A DNA stretch of 64,000 nucleotides from NCBI RefSeq assembly GCF_000018285.1, contig NC_009901.1, positions 743,001 to 807,000 of the forward strand. Reading direction: 5' to 3'. The notes beneath the pieces were generated by a model that saw only the letters and a program-made list of their open reading frames with translations, did no database searches and was not told the DNA's origin. The DNA comes from Shewanella pealeana ATCC 700345 (GTDB lineage Bacteria > Pseudomonadota > Gammaproteobacteria > Enterobacterales > Shewanellaceae). Below are positions 27,193-38,369 of this stretch, in pieces (the first letter of the stretch is position 1; every line of letters begins with the position of its first letter). The translations under genes were made by a program, and so were the position numbers.

Positions 27193-29726
27193 AATGCCTC
27201 CTGCTGCAAGCTGCTGATCAATGGGCGGCGTGTCTGCCATAGTAGCGGCAGAACCACGGCGAAGGCACTGACAACGAGGGCGATCACCAATACCCTGAAA
27301 TAAGCCAGCCAGTCCCAAACCATGGCGATACTCCAACCAAAGGCCTGCAGGGTGACTTTATTAATTAACAGGTAACCGAGGATCGCACCAGTTGGTAGGG
27401 CGAGCAAACAGGTCAGTAGTACGATTAACAACATCTGCCCAGACACTAAGGTTCGCAATTGCATTCGGCTGACGCCCAGAGCATACAGTCTGGCGAGTGG
27501 AGCCTGTCTCGCTTGAGTTAGCATCAAGCAAGCGCTGAATAGGCCCACTGCAGCGACGAGAAGCGTTAAGCTATTGAGCACTAAGGTGATGGAGAAGGTG
27601 CGTTTAAAAATCTGCATGGCTCGTTGTTTAATCTTGCTCTGGTTATACATCTGCGCCGCAGACAGCGGAATCTGATTCTGCAGTATCGATTCTAGCTCGC
27701 TAATCTTGTTATCATAATCGGCCGCAATACTGCTTGGGGGGACGGGTAAATCTAGCTGCTGCCAGGTAGTTTGGCTGATGATTACCTGTCCTTTTGGGCT
27801 GCCGTAATCATAAAAAATAGCGCCAATTGGCAAAGCGGGAAGCGAGGCATTATCAAACTCAGGTAGGGCGATCGTGTCGCCTATATTGAGTCGATACTTG
27901 ATTGCCATCGGCTCGCTGATCATCAGCACCTTAGCGTTGAAAAAGTCTTGCCAATGGTCGGCCTGTTGCGCCTTAATCTGATTGCTGTTTCTCAGAGAGT
28001 GGGCATCGCGAGTCATTAAACTGACCGGGGCACTTTGGTAATGGGTAGAGTGAAGCCATTGGCCATAAACCGCGCTGACATAAGGCAAGCTCTCGAGTAA
28101 GGCTTGGGTCTCGAGCATTTTATCGCTGGGAGGGCGGATATAAAGATCGGCATAGAGCCTGTCATCGAGCCAGTGCTTTAAGGTGATCTCAAAGCTACCC
28201 ACTAAGGTGTTCATCGAGATATTGGCGGTAAGCGCCAACAGCATCGCCATCATGGCGAGAGAAAGCGGCGCGATAAGCTCCTTGCTCTCGGCTACGGCAT
28301 ATTGCCATAACCCCGTTTGAGCCACTCGCTCTACAAGCGACAAGCTTACTTGCAGCACCATGGGTAATAACAGCGGCATGGCAATGGTGACAACGCCTAT
28401 CAAGGCGAGGCTATGTTGATAGTCCTGCGTCAGCGGAAACAATCCTGCGGCGACAGTTAACAAGATTAAGCCAATGAAAAAGAGCCTCAGTTGCTGTTTC
28501 TTTGCGTGGACTAGCTGTTCGAATCGACTCGCACAGCGGGCTAACGGCTGTTTGGCTAAGGTATTAAATAATGGGTAGCAAGCCAATAAAGCCGCGAAAA
28601 GAGTCAAGCCGATAGCCTGATATAGCCAACTCCATTGCCAAGCTCCCGGCATCAGTCTTGCGCCGTAGAGTTGCTCGAGGGTGAGTGCAATCATAGGTTG
28701 TAGCCAATGGCTGAGTTGCAGGCCGAGAATGAAGCCAACTAATGAGCCAATAAGCACTAATATCAGCAGTTCAAAAAGCAGGGCGAGTAGCAAGGCTCGT
28801 TGCGGCACGCCCTGCTGTTGCAGCTGTACCAACAGCTTTTGGCGCTTGAGTAGACTGTAGCGAACGCCGTTATAAGCGATAAACAGGCCGACGATAAATG
28901 CCAGTAGGCTCATGGCGGTGAGATTGAGGTGAAAGCTGCGTGTCAGACTCGTCAGGCCTTCACCATCATCTTGCAGAGTAAAGATAAAGTGCTGGCGAGT
29001 TTGTTGATTAAACAGTTTCTGGATCTGCTTGGTTAAATGATTGGGGTTGGCAAACAGGGCGATATAGCTGAGTTCTCCCGCTTGGTTTAGCAGCTTCTGC
29101 CCGAGGGAGATATCCATCAAGATGGCGTTGCTGAGCCCAAGTTCATCGCTTAGGGATATCACATTCAGTTGACAGCCGTTGAGCTCAATGGTGCCTTGAG
29201 GGGCAACTTGAGCGCTGAAGCTTTCGCTCATTAAGATGTAAGGGGCTCCCGATAACAGCTTCGCGAGGGGAAGGTCGGCAGAGAAGAGAGAGAGTTCTTT
29301 CGAGCCTGTAGCGGCATGTTTTGGCGTTGATTGCTTGGCTTGTATCGACAGCGCCGCGACCAGATCGCTGGCCTGAATATCCCAGCGCTGACCTTGGTCA
29401 TCGGTCACAGTGCCAGTTAACACGGCTAAGGCCTGAGTGATGCCAGCCTGTCTAAGGGTAAAATAAACCGACTCATCAACTGATTTCTGACCACTAATTG
29501 GTGTGAGCAGTAACTGCGCCCTTTGACTTAATAACTCGGTGGCTTCTGAGTAACTGCGAACGGCATTTTCATTGGTCGCTCTAACCCCAATGAGTAGGGT
29601 GACGGCAAGTATGACCCCTAAGATAATCGCTCCGGCTTGCAGTGGCGACTTAAGGTAATGACGTGCGAATACCCCTAAACTTAACCGTATTGTTAGCCCG
29701 TGCTGTCTTCTTACAGGGCTACTCAT
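27189..29726 (-). CDS. ABC transporter permease, FtsX/MacB-type
   Basis: An 845-residue inner-membrane protein with an N-terminal membrane segment, a large periplasmic domain, then blocks of hydrophobic helices near 270-400, 410-500 and 725-830. This is the layout of long, duplicated FtsX permeases that move lipophilic substrates from the membrane to the periplasm rather than across it. Overlaps the upstream ATPase gene by 8 bp and the downstream AttH-like gene by 4 bp, so all three are one translationally coupled unit. Confidence 0.87.
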   Translation of the reverse strand: MSSPVRRQHGLTIRLSLGVFARHYLKSPLQAGAIILGVILAVTLLIGVRATNENAVRSYSEATELLSQRAQLLLTPISGQKSVDESVYFTLRQAGITQALAVLTGTVTDDQGQRWDIQASDLVAALSIQAKQSTPKHAATGSKELSLFSADLPLAKLLSGAPYILMSESFSAQVAPQGTIELNGCQLNVISLSDELGLSNAILMDISLGQKLLNQAGELSYIALFANPNHLTKQIQKLFNQQTRQHFIFTLQDDGEGLTSLTRSFHLNLTAMSLLAFIVGLFIAYNGVRYSLLKRQKLLVQLQQQGVPQRALLLALLFELLILVLIGSLVGFILGLQLSHWLQPMIALTLEQLYGARLMPGAWQWSWLYQAIGLTLFAALLACYPLFNTLAKQPLARCASRFEQLVHAKKQQLRLFFIGLILLTVAAGLFPLTQDYQHSLALIGVVTIAMPLLLPMVLQVSLSLVERVAQTGLWQYAVAESKELIAPLSLAMMAMLLALTANISMNTLVGSFEITLKHWLDDRLYADLYIRPPSDKMLETQALLESLPYVSAVYGQWLHSTHYQSAPVSLMTRDAHSLRNSNQIKAQQADHWQDFFNAKVLMISEPMAIKYRLNIGDTIALPEFDNASLPALPIGAIFYDYGSPKGQVIISQTTWQQLDLPVPPSSIAADYDNKISELESILQNQIPLSAAQMYNQSKIKQRAMQIFKRTFSITLVLNSLTLLVAAVGLFSACLMLTQARQAPLARLYALGVSRMQLRTLVSGQMLLIVLLTCLLALPTGAILGYLLINKVTLQAFGWSIAMVWDWLAYFRVLVIALVVSAFAVVLPLLWQTRRPLISSLQQEAL

Positions 29727-30387
29727 GGATCTTTCCCAGTTCTAGATGCCAGCGCCTCTTCATAAAGGCGGCGCAGTCACTACTGTGAGTGACCATTAAG
29801 ACACAGGTGTTAGATTCTCTAGCGAGCTGGGTGAGCAACCTCATCACCTGTTGACCGGCTTTCTCATCTAAGTTTCCCGTCGGTTCATCGGCGAGTAACA
29901 GCCTCGGCTTATGAGCGAGGGCGCGAGCGATGGCAACGCGCTGTTGCTGACCGCCAGATAGGGTTTCGACATTGCGACCTATAACGTCGTTGAGTCCGAG
30001 TTGCTCAATAAGGTAGTCGCACCAAGGGGTCCATTTTTGCTGATTTAAGCGTAATGAAAAGGCGATATTGTCGCGGACGTTGAGCGGGGTGAGCAGATTA
30101 AACTGTTGAAAAACGACCCCTAGATGCAGGCGCCTAAATTGGCTCCATTGCTTATCTTGCCAGTGTGTGGTGTCATTTTCGTTGAGCAGTAACTGGCCTT
30201 GCTTGATAAATTCAAAGCCACCAATGATATTGAGCAGGGTACTCTTTCCGCTACCACTTGGGCCGGTTAATGCCACCGTATCGGCGATATTGAGGCTAAG
30301 GTTAATATCATCTAATACTTGATGATATTTATCGCCATCGTTAAAGCCTTTTGAGACCCGACTCAGCCTGACAATCTCACTTGCCAT
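29719..30387 (-). CDS. ABC transporter ATP-binding protein, LolD/MacB-type
   Basis: A 222-residue ATPase with Walker A (GPSGSGKSTLLN), Q-loop (FQQFNLL), signature LSGGQQQRVAIARAL and Walker B LLLADEPTGNLD, followed by a switch histidine (VTHS). The ATG at 30387 follows GGAG by five bases; an upstream GTG overlaps that ribosome site and is rejected. It powers the FtsX-type permease it overlaps. Confidence 0.93.
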   Translation of the reverse strand: MASEIVRLSRVSKGFNDGDKYHQVLDDINLSLNIADTVALTGPSGSGKSTLLNIIGGFEFIKQGQLLLNENDTTHWQDKQWSQFRRLHLGVVFQQFNLLTPLNVRDNIAFSLRLNQQKWTPWCDYLIEQLGLNDVIGRNVETLSGGQQQRVAIARALAHKPRLLLADEPTGNLDEKAGQQVMRLLTQLARESNTCVLMVTHSSDCAAFMKRRWHLELGKIHE

Positions 30388-30509
30388 TATCACTCCTGTC
30401 GCTGCACTTTACCCTTTAATTCAAATAGTAATCTAACATGCTTTACCTATGGTGCAGCTTATTAAATAAACAGTTTTTATATTGAACGCTACCATTTAAG
30501 GTGATTTAA

Positions 30510-30530
30510 TGAACAGGTTGTTCATGTTCA
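30510..30530. promoter_or_regulatory. Palindromic operator candidate in the divergent region
   Basis: TGAACA-GGT-TGTTCA is a perfect inverted repeat, and TGTTCA is immediately repeated once more (30525-30530). It lies between the divergent ABC operon and the hybrid kinase gene. No regulator is assigned. Confidence 0.45.
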
Positions 30531-30545
30531 TCAAGGAGTTAGCTT

Positions 30546-30632
30546 CTTTAAAAGTGAATGGAACGCTTTTAAAGGTGTTAATTCGCAGTTTACCGTCTTT
30601 AATTGGTAAAGCCTGTGGCAGGTTTTTTTATG
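30546..30632 (+). promoter_or_regulatory. Structured leader with successive hairpins before the hybrid kinase
   Basis: Three stems follow each other. The first is CTTTAAAAGTG (30546-30556) with CGCTTTTAAAG (30564-30574), one G-T pair. The second is TTTACC with GGTAAA (about 30590-30611). The third is AAAGCCTG with CAGGTTTT (about 30609-30627), ending in a T-run like an intrinsic terminator. The second and third stems share bases, so they could be alternatives, as in an attenuator. No known riboswitch class was recognised. Confidence 0.45.
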
Positions 30633-30670
30633 CTTGATAATGAAGGCTGCTGCTTGCTGTAACGTTATTA

Positions 30671-30712
30671 AACCAATGCACTTTAACCAATGCACTTTAA
30701 CCAAAGCACTTC
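30671..30712 (+). repeat. Three tandem 14-bp repeats just before the kinase start
   Basis: AACCAATGCACTTT occurs twice in succession, then once as AACCAAAGCACTTC. The array ends 26 bp before the chosen ATG of the kinase, so copy number could affect translation or transcription. If an upstream ATG at 30634 or 30640 were used, the repeats would be translated. Confidence 0.75.
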
Positions 30713-30738
30713 AACAAAAGCCCTGTGGATTATGGAAT

Positions 30739-33700
30739 ATGAGCAGACTTCGTACCTTTCGTAGCCGAATTTTATCGCAAATGGCGCTGCCTCTTATCGC
30801 CATTATGGCAGCGGTATTTAGTGTCAATGCTTGGTTTAATTATCAAGATGAAGAGCAAGACATTTACCAATACATTGGTCAGAAAGCAGAGGGGGCAGCT
30901 CTACGTTTACAGCATTTGTTAGTCACTGCAGAAACCGATACCCGTTCATTTTCCGAGTTCTTGACTGAGATGAGCAGTCGTGAAGAGCTTGCCGATAAAG
31001 ATAAGTTGCAACTTCTATTAACTCAACGCCTCGAACGCCATGCTGATTTCTATGGCAGTGCTATCGCGTTTCAAAAGCACTTTATTCCAGGTCGTGAGCT
31101 GTATGCACCCTATGTTTATCGAGATAAAACTAACATTGGTATGATGGATATCGGCGCCGAAGGTTACGATTACACAACCGGTGAGTGGGACTGGTGGAGC
31201 CGCGCCATCGACGATATCAGGGGCTATTGGACTCCCCCCTATCTCGATGAGGGCGCGGGTAATGTATTAATGGTCAGTTTCTCGCAGCCGTTTGGTGATA
31301 CACGACCTTTTACGGGCGTGGTTACCGTCGATCTGGCGTTAAACTCCATTCCGCAGATGGTGGGAGTATCGGCTAAGCGGATCGTGGTAATTGATGATAA
31401 TGGCCAGCTCATCTACCATGCCAATAATCGCTTGCTGCTTGAGAGTAGCGCCGATAAATGGCTGTCTCAATCTAAGCAAAACCAGGATTTCATTGACTTA
31501 GTTAACCGAGGTAAGCCGGGCTACTCCTATATAGAAGATAGCGCAGGTGGCAAATACCTTGCCAGTGTTGGCGTAGTCCCTGCGCTGAATTGGCGGGTGG
31601 TGATCATGACATCTGAGGGGCTGCTTCATGGTGAATTTTTCCGTGATTTCACTGCCTTGAGCCTCAACCTGATATTACTTTCTATTCTGCTTCTACTGAC
31701 TGGATATATCACCTCTAGGCGCTTGACCCGACCGATAGAAGAGCTAGAGGCGGGCATAGTTGCTTTTGGTGCTGGGGAGACGAAGCGGATTGCAAAGCCC
31801 CGCGGAGCGGCGAGTGAGATAGCCACCTTAACCGATAAGTTTAACGAAATGGCTGAGGTGCTAGAGGAGCGAGAGGCGGCGTTGCTGGATTCTCGCGGTA
31901 ATCGCTTCGCAAAGTTAATTGATGGCATGAGTGATAAGTCTTTCTATTGCTCTGTTGCCCCCGATGGCTTGCTGGATCAGGTGAGTGATGGCGTCGAGAA
32001 GGTGTTGGGAGTCGCACCGGAGCTTCTTAAGCGCAAATATCAGAGGATGTTTTCTGACAATCCCATCAACGAGCTTAATTGGCAGTATATGGACAGGGCG
32101 TTGCTAGGGGAAAATGTGCCACCGCACCAGATTGAGATGCTCGATGGCTTCGGTAAGCTCCGGCGCTTAGATGTGTTTATGCAGCCTTTGCTATCTGATA
32201 ATCAACAACTGCTCTCCATCGAGATGTTATTTAATGATGTGACCGAACAGTTTTCTGCCGTTGCTTGGTCAAACGCCGTGCTTGAGTCTGCGCCTGAGGC
32301 GATGCTGATTGTCGAAGAGTCGGGACAGTTAGTGTTTACCAACAGTCGTTGTCAGCGGCTGTTTGGCTACGATGAGCAGCAGATGTTGGCGATGTCGGTG
32401 GACGAGTTAGTGCCGGAAGCCGTTAGAGAGCAACATGCGGATCTACGAGCTCAGTTTGTGGCAGAGGGACAAGATCGCAAGATGGGGCTAGGGAAATCGT
32501 TAAAGGCTCGTAAGAGCGATGGTGGCGAGTTTCCGGTGGAGATCTGTCTAGGTCTACTGCCAATTGCTGATGATGGTCAGCGTCAGGTGGCCGCAACGGT
32601 TAGAGATATGACCCTTGAGCTTGAGATTGCCCAGCAGATCAAAGATAGCGAGAGTCGCTTTCGAGGCTTAGTGGCTAATATTCCTGGCGCTGTCTACCGC
32701 ACTCGCGTTGGCGATAGCTGGGTGATGGAGTATATCAGCAGCAATATCAGCGATATTACAGGGTTCCCTGCATCAGACTTTATTGAAAATAGTCATCGTA
32801 GCTTTGCCAGTTTAATCATCGAGCAAGATCTGGCGGCAACCACACAAGCCATAGAGCAGGCACTTTTAAAACAAAAGAGCTTCGAAGTGCAGTATCGCAT
32901 CAAGCACAGAGATGGCAGCATCCATTGGGTGCATGAAAAAGGCAAGGCTATCTACAATGATGATGGGGTGGCGCTCTGGTTTGATGGCAGCATAAATGAC
33001 ATCACCAGCAGCAAGTTGGCCCAAGAGAAGATCGCCCAATCTCAACAGCAGTTAGAGACGATCACCGAGTCGATCCCCAGCACGGTTTATCAGCTGCATT
33101 GGTGCAATAACAAGGATCGCACCTTTACCTTCCTATCCAGCGCCTGTATTACGACCTTAGGTTTTCACCGTGACGAAGTGATGAGTAATTTTGACTTGGT
33201 TGCTGAGTGTATTATTAGTGAGGAGCGCTCACATATTATCGAGGCGCTGTCGGGTAAGAGCAGTAAAGGTCTACAGTGGACCGAAGAGTTTAGATATCGC
33301 CATCCTATCGGTGATATCCGCTGGCTACAGGCGGGGGCTCAGGGAGATCTTCAGGCCGATGGCTGCATTATCTGGAACGGTTACTTGATGGATATCACCG
33401 ACCGTAAACAGATAGATATGGATCTTGAAGATCGCGAGGCGCACTTCAGGGCGCTGTTCGATAATGCCGGCATCGGTATCGTCAATGTCGATGAGCGTGG
33501 CAACATTCTCGATTGTAATGAGCAGTTTAGTCTGTATATGCAAACCGATGTTGCTCATTTAAAGAGCCGTTCTTTCTTCGATTTTCAACACAATGATGAT
33601 CGTGATAAAGCCAGGAGCGTATTTGCCAAACTCATCGAAGGTGGCAGTGACAATATACTCACCGAGCTGAGACTGCTTAATCAGTCTGGTGAGTGTATGT

Positions 33701-36036
33701 GGATGGATATCACCCTGACTAAACTACAAGATAAACACGGTAAGTTAACCTCTGTGGTGCTGTCGATGGCTAATATCACCTCGCTAAAGCAACTTTCGGT
33801 GGCACTTAAACAGGCTAAGGATAGCGCGGATGCGGCCAATCAAGCCAAGAGTGACTTCTTGGCCAATATGTCCCATGAAATCCGTACTCCGATGAATGCC
33901 ATCATAGGCATGTCGCAACTCTGCTTACAGACCGAGTTGGATGCAAAACAGCAAAACTATATACAGAAAATAGATAGAGCCTCTAAGTCTCTACTTGGCA
34001 TTATTAATGATATTTTAGATTTTTCTAAGATAGAGGCGGGCAAGTTAGATATCGAGTCTGTCGATTTCCAGCTCGATACTCTCCTTGAAGATCTCAGCGA
34101 TATGTTTTCGGTCAAGGCGAGTGATAAGCGTCTCGAGCTACTCTTTGCCGTTGCCCCCAATATTCCAAGACATTTGCTAGGCGATCCACTGCGTCTAAGT
34201 CAGGTGCTGATCAATCTAATGAATAATGCCATCAAGTTTACCGAGCAGGGCGAGGTGCTGCTGTCGATTAGTCAGTTAGAGCGCGTCGAAGATGACATAG
34301 TGCTTAGATTTAGCGTCCGCGATAACGGTATTGGTCTCACTGAGGAGCAGCGTAACCGACTGTTTAAGTCCTTTAGCCAAGCTGATACCTCAACCACCCG
34401 AAAATATGGTGGAACGGGATTAGGCCTTGCCATCAGTAAGCAGCTAGTAGAGCTAATGGGAGGGGAGATAGGGGTTGAAAGTCAGTTTGGTAATGGCAGT
34501 ACCTTTTTCTTTAGTGTGAGGCTGAAGGTTGCCGATAATAAGCTGTTAAAGGTTAAACATGAGATCGAAGGGATGCGAATCTTAGTGGCCGATGATAACG
34601 CAACCGCCCGCGATATTCTGCGCACGACTCTTGAGAGTATGGGTTTTGTAGTGGATGCAGTTAAGAGTGGTAGCGATGCCATCGAGCGTTGCCAACATAC
34701 TCACTATCCGGTTGCCCTTATCGACTGGCAGATGCCGGAGATGAACGGACTTGAGGCGGCCGAGGTCATTTTTGCTGAGCAAGAGACTCCCCCTAAGGTG
34801 TTGATCGTATCGGCCCATGCCAATGCTGAATTTCTCGAACAGATTGAGCGCAGTGGCATCGCGGGTTACATCACTAAGCCTATCAGCGCCTCGCGACTGC
34901 TGGACGGAATTATGTCCTCGCTTGGGAAAAACGGCACCATGGCGGTTAGGCGTCAGGGAGCCGATATCAGCCAAGAGCTATTAGGCCAGTTACAGGGCAA
35001 GCGAATTTTGCTGGTGGAAGACAATGACATGAATCAAGAGGTCGCGACCGAGTTTCTTGAGCAGGTCGGTGTGGTGTTGTCCATTGCTGATAATGGCCAG
35101 ATAGCACTGGAGAAGTTGGCGATGCAAAGCTTCGATCTGGTATTGATGGATTGTCAGATGCCTGTGATGGACGGTTATCAGGCGACACGAGAGCTAAGAA
35201 AGCTCCCCGGATTGGCTAATCTACCTGTAATTGCGATGACGGCGAATGCGATGGCGGGAGACAGGGAGATGTGTCTAGATGCAGGCATGAACGACCATAT
35301 TGCTAAGCCAATCGAAGTGTCCTTACTCTACAGCCGACTACTGCAATACCTTGGAGATGGCTCAAAGAGTGTATTGCCGTCCGATCTTCAAGCGCAGCAG
35401 ACCCAAGAGCTGCTGTTTTGGCCGCAACATGAGGCGCTTGATATCGACAAAGGTCTGCAATTAGTACAGAACTCTGTGCGGCTTTATCGGCGGATCTTTG
35501 AGCGTTTCTACAGTGGTAAGCGCCATATCGCCGAGGATATTGAGTCAGCGCTTAGCCAAGGTAAAACCGATGACGCCATACGTTATGCTCACACGCTTAA
35601 AGGGGTGTCAGGTAACTTATGCTCGCCTGATTTAGTGAGCCTGGCAGCTCAAGTTGAGGCTAAGCTTATTGACTCATCGACGGCGGATGTGAGCGATGAA
35701 GTAGCTAAAATCGCCGAGTTAACAGTATCGATATGTGCGGCGATTGCAGACTGGATGCATCATCTAGATAGCAATGACCGAGATGAGAGTGCTGATGACA
35801 AAAAGCCGCAGATGTCAGAGCCTGAGCTGCAACAGGCGGTGAGTGAGCTGTTACAGATGCTAGAGGAGGCAGACTCAGATGCTGTCGATAAAATGAGTGA
35901 GATAAGGGAGCGGGTCTCTGAATCGTTATGGAAAAAGATGAGTCCGGCGGTAGCCATGGTCAATAGCTATCAGTTTGATCAAGCAGTCGACTTGATCCAT
36001 GCTCTGTTTAATGCAGGCTCACCAACCAAAGACTGA
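30739..36036 (+). CDS. Hybrid sensor histidine kinase (Cache-like, HAMP, multiple PAS, HisKA, HATPase, two REC, Hpt)
   Basis: This is 1,765 residues from the ATG at 30739; in-frame ATGs at 30634 and 30640 would add a leader without membrane features. A first membrane helix (about 10-30) precedes a Cache-like sensor with [21 protein letters not shown] second helix and HAMP follow (about 308-385). Then come four or five PAS-type units to about 1015, HisKA with the phosphorylated His1046 ([11 protein letters not shown]), HATPase ([23 protein letters not shown]), two receivers (Asp1329 and Asp1471) and an Hpt domain with His1618 ([11 protein letters not shown]). It thus contains a whole phosphorelay. 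An HD-GYP response regulator follows 139 bp later and is its probable partner. Confidence 0.92.
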   Translation: MSRLRTFRSRILSQMALPLIAIMAAVFSVNAWFNYQDEEQDIYQYIGQKAEGAALRLQHLLVTAETDTRSFSEFLTEMSSREELADKDKLQLLLTQRLERHADFYGSAIAFQKHFIPGRELYAPYVYRDKTNIGMMDIGAEGYDYTTGEWDWWSRAIDDIRGYWTPPYLDEGAGNVLMVSFSQPFGDTRPFTGVVTVDLALNSIPQMVGVSAKRIVVIDDNGQLIYHANNRLLLESSADKWLSQSKQNQDFIDLVNRGKPGYSYIEDSAGGKYLASVGVVPALNWRVVIMTSEGLLHGEFFRDFTALSLNLILLSILLLLTGYITSRRLTRPIEELEAGIVAFGAGETKRIAKPRGAASEIATLTDKFNEMAEVLEEREAALLDSRGNRFAKLIDGMSDKSFYCSVAPDGLLDQVSDGVEKVLGVAPELLKRKYQRMFSDNPINELNWQYMDRALLGENVPPHQIEMLDGFGKLRRLDVFMQPLLSDNQQLLSIEMLFNDVTEQFSAVAWSNAVLESAPEAMLIVEESGQLVFTNSRCQRLFGYDEQQMLAMSVDELVPEAVREQHADLRAQFVAEGQDRKMGLGKSLKARKSDGGEFPVEICLGLLPIADDGQRQVAATVRDMTLELEIAQQIKDSESRFRGLVANIPGAVYRTRVGDSWVMEYISSNISDITGFPASDFIENSHRSFASLIIEQDLAATTQAIEQALLKQKSFEVQYRIKHRDGSIHWVHEKGKAIYNDDGVALWFDGSINDITSSKLAQEKIAQSQQQLETITESIPSTVYQLHWCNNKDRTFTFLSSACITTLGFHRDEVMSNFDLVAECIISEERSHIIEALSGKSSKGLQWTEEFRYRHPIGDIRWLQAGAQGDLQADGCIIWNGYLMDITDRKQIDMDLEDREAHFRALFDNAGIGIVNVDERGNILDCNEQFSLYMQTDVAHLKSRSFFDFQHNDDRDKARSVFAKLIEGGSDNILTELRLLNQSGECMWMDITLTKLQDKHGKLTSVVLSMANITSLKQLSVALKQAKDSADAANQAKSDFLANMSHEIRTPMNAIIGMSQLCLQTELDAKQQNYIQKIDRASKSLLGIINDILDFSKIEAGKLDIESVDFQLDTLLEDLSDMFSVKASDKRLELLFAVAPNIPRHLLGDPLRLSQVLINLMNNAIKFTEQGEVLLSISQLERVEDDIVLRFSVRDNGIGLTEEQRNRLFKSFSQADTSTTRKYGGTGLGLAISKQLVELMGGEIGVESQFGNGSTFFFSVRLKVADNKLLKVKHEIEGMRILVADDNATARDILRTTLESMGFVVDAVKSGSDAIERCQHTHYPVALIDWQMPEMNGLEAAEVIFAEQETPPKVLIVSAHANAEFLEQIERSGIAGYITKPISASRLLDGIMSSLGKNGTMAVRRQGADISQELLGQLQGKRILLVEDNDMNQEVATEFLEQVGVVLSIADNGQIALEKLAMQSFDLVLMDCQMPVMDGYQATRELRKLPGLANLPVIAMTANAMAGDREMCLDAGMNDHIAKPIEVSLLYSRLLQYLGDGSKSVLPSDLQAQQTQELLFWPQHEALDIDKGLQLVQNSVRLYRRIFERFYSGKRHIAEDIESALSQGKTDDAIRYAHTLKGVSGNLCSPDLVSLAAQVEAKLIDSSTADVSDEVAKIAELTVSICAAIADWMHHLDSNDRDESADDKKPQMSEPELQQAVSELLQMLEEADSDAVDKMSEIRERVSESLWKKMSPAVAMVNSYQFDQAVDLIHALFNAGSPTKD

Positions 36037-36175
36037 CGTTAACCAGAAATGGATGTTAACTAGAGGCAGATTAAGCAGCGATGAGCTAAGGCCGTTAGAT
36101 TAGAAAAAGGCTCGCATCGCTTAGCTATACTTGATGTTGTTATCGAGAGTGAGAACTGAAAGGAGAATCGGTTTA

Positions 36176-37195
36176 ATGGATAAGGCCACCGTTTTAGTTG
36201 TGGATGATACCCCTGAGAATATTGATATTTTGGTTGGGATCTTAGGCGGCGATTATAAGGTTAAGGTGGCAATTGATGGTCCTAAAGCCTTGGCGCTAGC
36301 CAGTAAAAGTTCACCGGATCTTATATTGCTGGATGTGATGATGCCGGGGATGAATGGCTATGAGGTGTGTAAGCGACTCAAACAGGAGCCGTTAACCAAC
36401 CATATTCCGGTTATTTTTGTTACCGCCCTTACTGAGGTGGCCGATGAGACCCAGGGGTTTGAGCTTGGCGCCGTCGATTACATTACCAAACCCGTTAGTG
36501 CGCCAGTGGTTAAGGCTCGGGTTAAGACCCATTTAGCCCTATATGATCAGAAACGCCTACTCGAGCAGCAAGTTAAGGCACGCACCAAGGAGCTAGAGGA
36601 AACTCGCTTCGAGATCATTCGTCGTCTTGGTCGCGCCGCCGAATATAAAGATAATGAAACGGGCTTACATGTGGTGAGAATGAGCCACTATGCGCGTTTG
36701 TTAGCTATGCAGTCGGGTCTGCCTGAGCATTACTGCGAGCTTATCTATAACGCCGCGCCTATGCATGATATCGGCAAAATTGGCACGCCAGACTCTATCT
36801 TGAAGAAGCCTGCTAGTTTGGATGATAACGAATGGGACGAGATGCAGCGCCATGCTGAAATCGGCGCCGAGATCATAGGTGAGCATAATGATCCGCTATT
36901 AGAAATGGCTCGCCGAATCGCACTGACTCATCATGAGAAGTGGGATGGCAGTGGTTACCCTTATGGTTTATCCGGTGAAGATATCCCTATTGATGGCCGC
37001 ATTGTGGCGATTGCCGACGTGTTCGATGCCTTAACCTCGATTCGTCCCTATAAAAAGGCGTGGACGATTGAGGCGACCATGGCTTTAATAGAGGATGAGT
37101 CGGGTAAGCATTTCGATCCAGAGTTGGTGAAGCATTTTAAGCTGATTATCGATGAGGTGACCAAGGTTCGCGATGCCCATAATGAGTCGGGGTAG
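36176..37195 (+). CDS. Response regulator with HD-GYP c-di-GMP phosphodiesterase output
   Basis: A 339-residue protein from the ATG at 36176, preceded by AGGAG. Residues 1-120 form a receiver with DD at 10-11, phosphoacceptor Asp53 (LILLDVMMPGMNG) and the conserved Lys in YITKPV. After a coiled linker, about 155-330 is an HD-GYP domain: AAPMHDIGKIGTPD supplies the HD pair, and HHEKWDGSGYPYGL the GYP signature. It should hydrolyse cyclic di-GMP when phosphorylated, probably by the neighbouring hybrid kinase. Same strand, likely co-regulated. Confidence 0.93.
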   Translation: MDKATVLVVDDTPENIDILVGILGGDYKVKVAIDGPKALALASKSSPDLILLDVMMPGMNGYEVCKRLKQEPLTNHIPVIFVTALTEVADETQGFELGAVDYITKPVSAPVVKARVKTHLALYDQKRLLEQQVKARTKELEETRFEIIRRLGRAAEYKDNETGLHVVRMSHYARLLAMQSGLPEHYCELIYNAAPMHDIGKIGTPDSILKKPASLDDNEWDEMQRHAEIGAEIIGEHNDPLLEMARRIALTHHEKWDGSGYPYGLSGEDIPIDGRIVAIADVFDALTSIRPYKKAWTIEATMALIEDESGKHFDPELVKHFKLIIDEVTKVRDAHNESG

Positions 37196-37252
37196 TCAGA
37201 GTCAGTGACTCTGGATAACTCTGAATTATTTGAGCTGAAACTAGCTGAAAAC

Positions 37253-37280
37253 AAAAAGGCGCGGTAAGCGCCTTTTCTGT
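37253..37280 (+). terminator. Terminator after the HD-GYP gene
   Basis: AAAAGGCGC (37254-37262) and GCGCCTTTT (37268-37276) form a 9-bp stem with a five-base loop, followed by CTGTTTT. The flanking A-run means it can also act for the convergent ygfZ gene. Confidence 0.85.
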
Positions 37281-37303
37281 TTTAAGCCAAAGCAGCAACA
37301 GGT

Positions 37304-38275
37304 TTAATCTTGATCTTCTAGAGAATAAGGCAAGGCAATCAGTGTTAGCTCTGAGCTTTCATCACCGGCTACTCTAAGCTTGGCATCAAGCTGAGTATCG
37401 TTAGCCAGTACGGCTGTTAATAACACTTGGCCATCACGTTGAACCGCCTCGATGATGGTACCTGCGCGGCGGAATCCTTCACCGTCTTCCAACGCTATTT
37501 CGAGTTGGCTGTCGGCTGTGAGTGGCGCTGATACTTTGCCGCTAACAATATACAGTGCGCGCTTATTACCACCACGGTACTTCATACGAGCCACTGTCTC
37601 TTGCCCCATGTAGCAGCCTTTATTGAAGCTGATACCATTCACAGCCTGTACGTTACACATCTGCGGTACAAACTGGCCTTGATGGCTGGCTCCTAGGTTT
37701 GGGTAACCCGCTAGGATCTCCAGTGTTTGCCATGCACTTGCATCAAAGATAGGTTGTTCGATTTTAGCGATAAATGCGTCAGCATGTGTCTTGTCGATAG
37801 CCACAATATAACGACCCGCATCATGGAGGATTATGCCGCCATCGATTAATGTTAGCTCTGCACTCAGCTCACCAAACTGCGCCGTTAGCCAAGCATTTGC
37901 TTGCTCGCCTGCAACGCCAAGCAGTAACCAAGCATCACTGATATCGGCTAATTCTGCTTTGCTAAATACCGCATACTTTTGCAGTTGTGGTAAATCTAAT
38001 GCCAAGGTGTCTTTTGGCATCATAATGAAAAGGGTGTCATCTTTAGCGAAGGTTCTAAAGCTGGCTAGCATCTTACCTTTAGGATCGCAGTGCGCGCCCC
38101 AGCGCCATTGGTCATTTTCTAGTGAGCTGATATCTGTGGTGACTTGGCCGTGAATAAAGCTGCGACCCTGCTCGCCAGTGACAGAGATTAAACCTAAGTG
38201 AGATAATTGTGAAAAAAGCAGCTCAGGCTGTTGTCCATTAAGAGGCCAAGATGGCTGAGAAGTTGACAGCGTCAT
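37304..38275 (-). CDS. ygfZ: tRNA-modifying protein YgfZ (folate-binding, iron-sulfur maintenance)
   Basis: A 323-residue member of the GcvT-like folate-binding family. The signature KGCYMGQETVARMKYRG with its reactive cysteine is present near 220. YgfZ supports tetrahydrofolate-dependent maintenance of Fe-S enzymes such as MiaB. The ATG at 38275 is chosen; a TTG four codons upstream is an alternative. It is monocistronic, converging with the HD-GYP gene. Confidence 0.92.
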   Translation of the reverse strand: MTLSTSQPSWPLNGQQPELLFSQLSHLGLISVTGEQGRSFIHGQVTTDISSLENDQWRWGAHCDPKGKMLASFRTFAKDDTLFIMMPKDTLALDLPQLQKYAVFSKAELADISDAWLLLGVAGEQANAWLTAQFGELSAELTLIDGGIILHDAGRYIVAIDKTHADAFIAKIEQPIFDASAWQTLEILAGYPNLGASHQGQFVPQMCNVQAVNGISFNKGCYMGQETVARMKYRGGNKRALYIVSGKVSAPLTADSQLEIALEDGEGFRRAGTIIEAVQRDGQVLLTAVLANDTQLDAKLRVAGDESSELTLIALPYSLEDQD

Positions 38276-38369
38276 AAGAGGATCCAAGAGTTAAATCAAA
38301 GAGGGTAATGATTGTACCGCTAAATTGATACTGCGCAAGCGCAGCAGTTCAAACTATTGCTGCCCACCA

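Noticed and set aside
30394..30738. Cyclic di-GMP (GEMM) riboswitch before the hybrid kinase
   Set aside because: The conserved GEMM blocks are absent; only generic hairpins are present.
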